Shown here: positions 12,259 to 13,261 of the stretch, piece by piece | How the letters are laid out: every line of letters starts with the position of its first letter | How positions within the stretch are numbered: position 1 is the stretch's first letter | NCBI GenBank assembly: GCA_030640885.1 | Contig: DAOWIN010000147.1 | Location: 1 to 13,261, forward strand | Source: Candidatus Omnitrophota bacterium | Lineage (GTDB): Bacteria > Omnitrophota > 4484-213 | Reading direction: 5' to 3' | DNA length: 13,261 bases | Translations under genes and position numbers: made by a program | Notes under the pieces: model-generated | The model's input: only the letters and a program-made list of their open reading frames with translations | The model's database searches: none | What the model was told of the DNA's origin: nothing

Positions 12259-12882
12259 ATGAGAAAAGCAATTATTATTACAATTTCTATTTTATTTTTA
12301 TTATCCGCTATTAGTGTTCAGGCGGGCCTGCTGGATGGATTACCGGGCCCGGAGATAATGCCGGATAGTCCGTTTTATAAAATAAAAATCTGGTATGAGA
12401 AATTTATTATTTTTATTAGCTTCGGTGACACCAGAAAAGCCGAGCGTTACAGTAAGTTGGCCGAAAGGCGACTCTATGAGGCAGAAAAAATGGCTGAAAA
12501 AGGCAAGGAAGAGTTAACTAAAAAATTATTGGAAGAATACGAGAAATATCTTAATAAAGCTTTTGAAAGAGCAAAAGAGATAGCGAAAAAAGCTGAACAA
12601 GAAGTTAAGCAAAAAGCCAAAGAGAAAATAAATGAAACTCTTGAAAAAGTCTCCGAATCTACTTTAAAAAATCAAGAGATTTTATTAAAAGTCTATGAAT
12701 TGGTTCCTGACGAAGTTAAAAGCACAATAGAGAGCGTAATTGAAATAACTAAAAGAGGGTATGAACAAGTTGTAGAATCGGTTTCCGGAATAAAAAAAGA
12801 AGAATTTAAACAACAAGCTGAAGAACTAAAAAGTAGGGCCAGAGAATTACTTAAAAATTGGAGGAGGATTTTTGGGGAGTAA
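12259..12882 (+). CDS. Secreted helical protein, DUF5667-like
   Basis: The product is 207 aa. Residues 1-22 form a signal peptide (MRKAIIITISILFLLSAISVQA) with a likely cut before GLL. A short motif PDSPFYKIKIWYEKFIIFISF (35-55) follows; it is the hallmark I associate with DUF5667, a domain common in Patescibacteria. From about residue 58 to the end it is nearly all charged alpha helix, rich in Lys, Glu and Ala (KAERYSKLAERRLYEAEKMAEKGK), likely a coiled coil or helical bundle outside the membrane. The function of this family is not established to my knowledge. The gene starts 12 nt after the scaffold stop, with only a distant AGGA (about 12240-12243) as a ribosome site. A terminator follows. 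Confidence 0.8.
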   Translation: MRKAIIITISILFLLSAISVQAGLLDGLPGPEIMPDSPFYKIKIWYEKFIIFISFGDTRKAERYSKLAERRLYEAEKMAEKGKEELTKKLLEEYEKYLNKAFERAKEIAKKAEQEVKQKAKEKINETLEKVSESTLKNQEILLKVYELVPDEVKSTIESVIEITKRGYEQVVESVSGIKKEEFKQQAEELKSRARELLKNWRRIFGE

Positions 12883-12896
12883 GTGTTAGAAAATAG

Positions 12897-12924
12897 AAAA
12901 GTCGCTCGTTTCTGAGCGACTTTT
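12897..12924. terminator. Bidirectional intrinsic terminator
   Basis: AAAAGTCGCTC (12897-12907) pairs perfectly with GAGCGACTTTT (12914-12924), with a 6-nt loop. A and T runs on the two sides allow function in both directions. It follows the DUF5667-like gene by 14 nt. Confidence 0.92.
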
Positions 12925-12962
12925 AGTTATTTTACCTCACGTGATAATCCACAGATTTACTT

Positions 12963-12991
12963 TTGTCAAGCGTTTAAAGATAGTGTATAAT
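12963..12991 (+). promoter_or_regulatory. Glutaredoxin promoter
   Basis: TTGTCA (12963-12968), a 17-nt spacer and TATAAT (12986-12991) form a strong sigma-70 promoter. The ATG at 13000 is 8 nt past the -10 box, so the mRNA should be leaderless or nearly so. Confidence 0.8.
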
Positions 12992-12999
12992 AGTAGTAT

Positions 13000-13233
13000 A
13001 TGGTAAAGGTTTATAGCACAATTACGTGTCCTTATTGTGTAACCCTTAAGGAATTTCTCAAAGAGCATAATATTGAATTTGAGGATATTGATGTATCTCA
13101 AGATGAGAAAGCCAGAGATGAAATGGTTGAAAAATCCGGTCAAATGGGAGTACCAGTGATTGATATTAATGGCCAGACAGTAATAGGTTTTGACAGGGAA
13201 AAGATAAAGCAGTTGTTGAAAATAACAGATTAA
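13000..13233 (+). CDS. Small glutaredoxin (NrdH/Grx-like)
   Basis: This is a thiol-disulfide oxidoreductase of the thioredoxin fold that passes electrons to disulfides in client proteins such as ribonucleotide reductase. The 77-aa protein has the first beta strand VKVYSTITC and the dithiol active site CPYC (Cys10, Cys13). It then has FEDIDVSQDEKARDEM, the cis-proline motif MGVPVIDING and the C-terminal GFDREKIKQLL helix. The length and the CPYC motif fit short bacterial glutaredoxins or YruB/Uxx-type glutaredoxin-like proteins. Its cellular reductant is unknown. It has its own promoter and no visible ribosome binding site, and a TTCTAAT heptamer array starts just after its stop codon. Confidence 0.92.
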   Translation: MVKVYSTITCPYCVTLKEFLKEHNIEFEDIDVSQDEKARDEMVEKSGQMGVPVIDINGQTVIGFDREKIKQLLKITD

Positions 13234-13235
13234 TT

Positions 13236-13256
13236 TTCTAAGTTCTAATTTCTAAT
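13236..13256. repeat. Heptanucleotide array TTCTAAT after the glutaredoxin gene
   Basis: Three consecutive units (TTCTAAG, TTCTAAT, TTCTAAT) begin 3 nt after the stop codon. They are the reverse complement of the ATTAGAA/TTAGAAA units at the end of uvrA. Confidence 0.85.
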
Positions 13257-13261
13257 TCACC

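Noticed and set aside
12937..13143. Minus-strand open frame over the glutaredoxin gene
   Set aside because: The plus-strand glutaredoxin has its active site and promoter. The antisense frame has neither.

Overview
The window is a low-GC, gene-dense bacterial segment with every gene on the + strand. It probably comes from a member of the Candidate Phyla Radiation (Patescibacteria, Parcubacteria-like). This rests on several cues: a DUF5667-type secreted helical protein, a truncated ATP synthase epsilon subunit, short intergenic gaps, weak or absent Shine-Dalgarno sequences with start codons close behind TATAAT boxes, and heptanucleotide tandem arrays inside genes. All genes read through with the standard code, with no in-frame TGA that needs recoding. 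The taxonomic call is inference; no rRNA or tRNA gene was seen.

Region 1 (1-3847) is the end of the F1 ATP synthase operon: atpA (5' end cut off by the window), atpG, atpD and atpC. It closes with a strong intrinsic terminator. Region 2 (3848-8701) opens with a hairpin and a promoter, followed by uvrA, an EamA/DMT permease and a membrane-anchored TIM-barrel glycosidase-like protein. These genes are closely spaced and probably co-transcribed. Region 3 (8702-10030) carries an imperfect inverted repeat, a ROK-family sugar kinase and an overlapping gene for a membrane-anchored winged-helix protein. Region 4 (10031-10460) has a candidate ~70-nt non-coding RNA with its own promoter and terminator, and a 62-aa unknown protein whose leader can form alternative hairpins around its ribosome binding site. 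Region 5 (10461-12246) is a minimal Fe-S assembly pair: a cysteine desulfurase and a NifU/IscU scaffold, separated by a 140-bp inverted-repeat element. Region 6 (12247-13261) has the DUF5667-like secreted protein, a bidirectional terminator and a small glutaredoxin.

Functionally, the window joins energy production (F1), excision repair (UvrA), possible carbohydrate use (permease, glycosidase, ROK kinase, HTH protein) and Fe-S/thiol chemistry (desulfurase, scaffold, glutaredoxin). The most unusual layer is non-coding or repeat-like: 7-bp-period tandem arrays in atpG, uvrA (two) and the desulfurase gene and after the glutaredoxin gene, a GC-rich in-frame insertion in uvrA, two intergenic inverted-repeat elements, and the small RNA candidate. 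No stretch over 300 bp lacks a gene; the five larger gaps (about 117-194 bp) are described individually.
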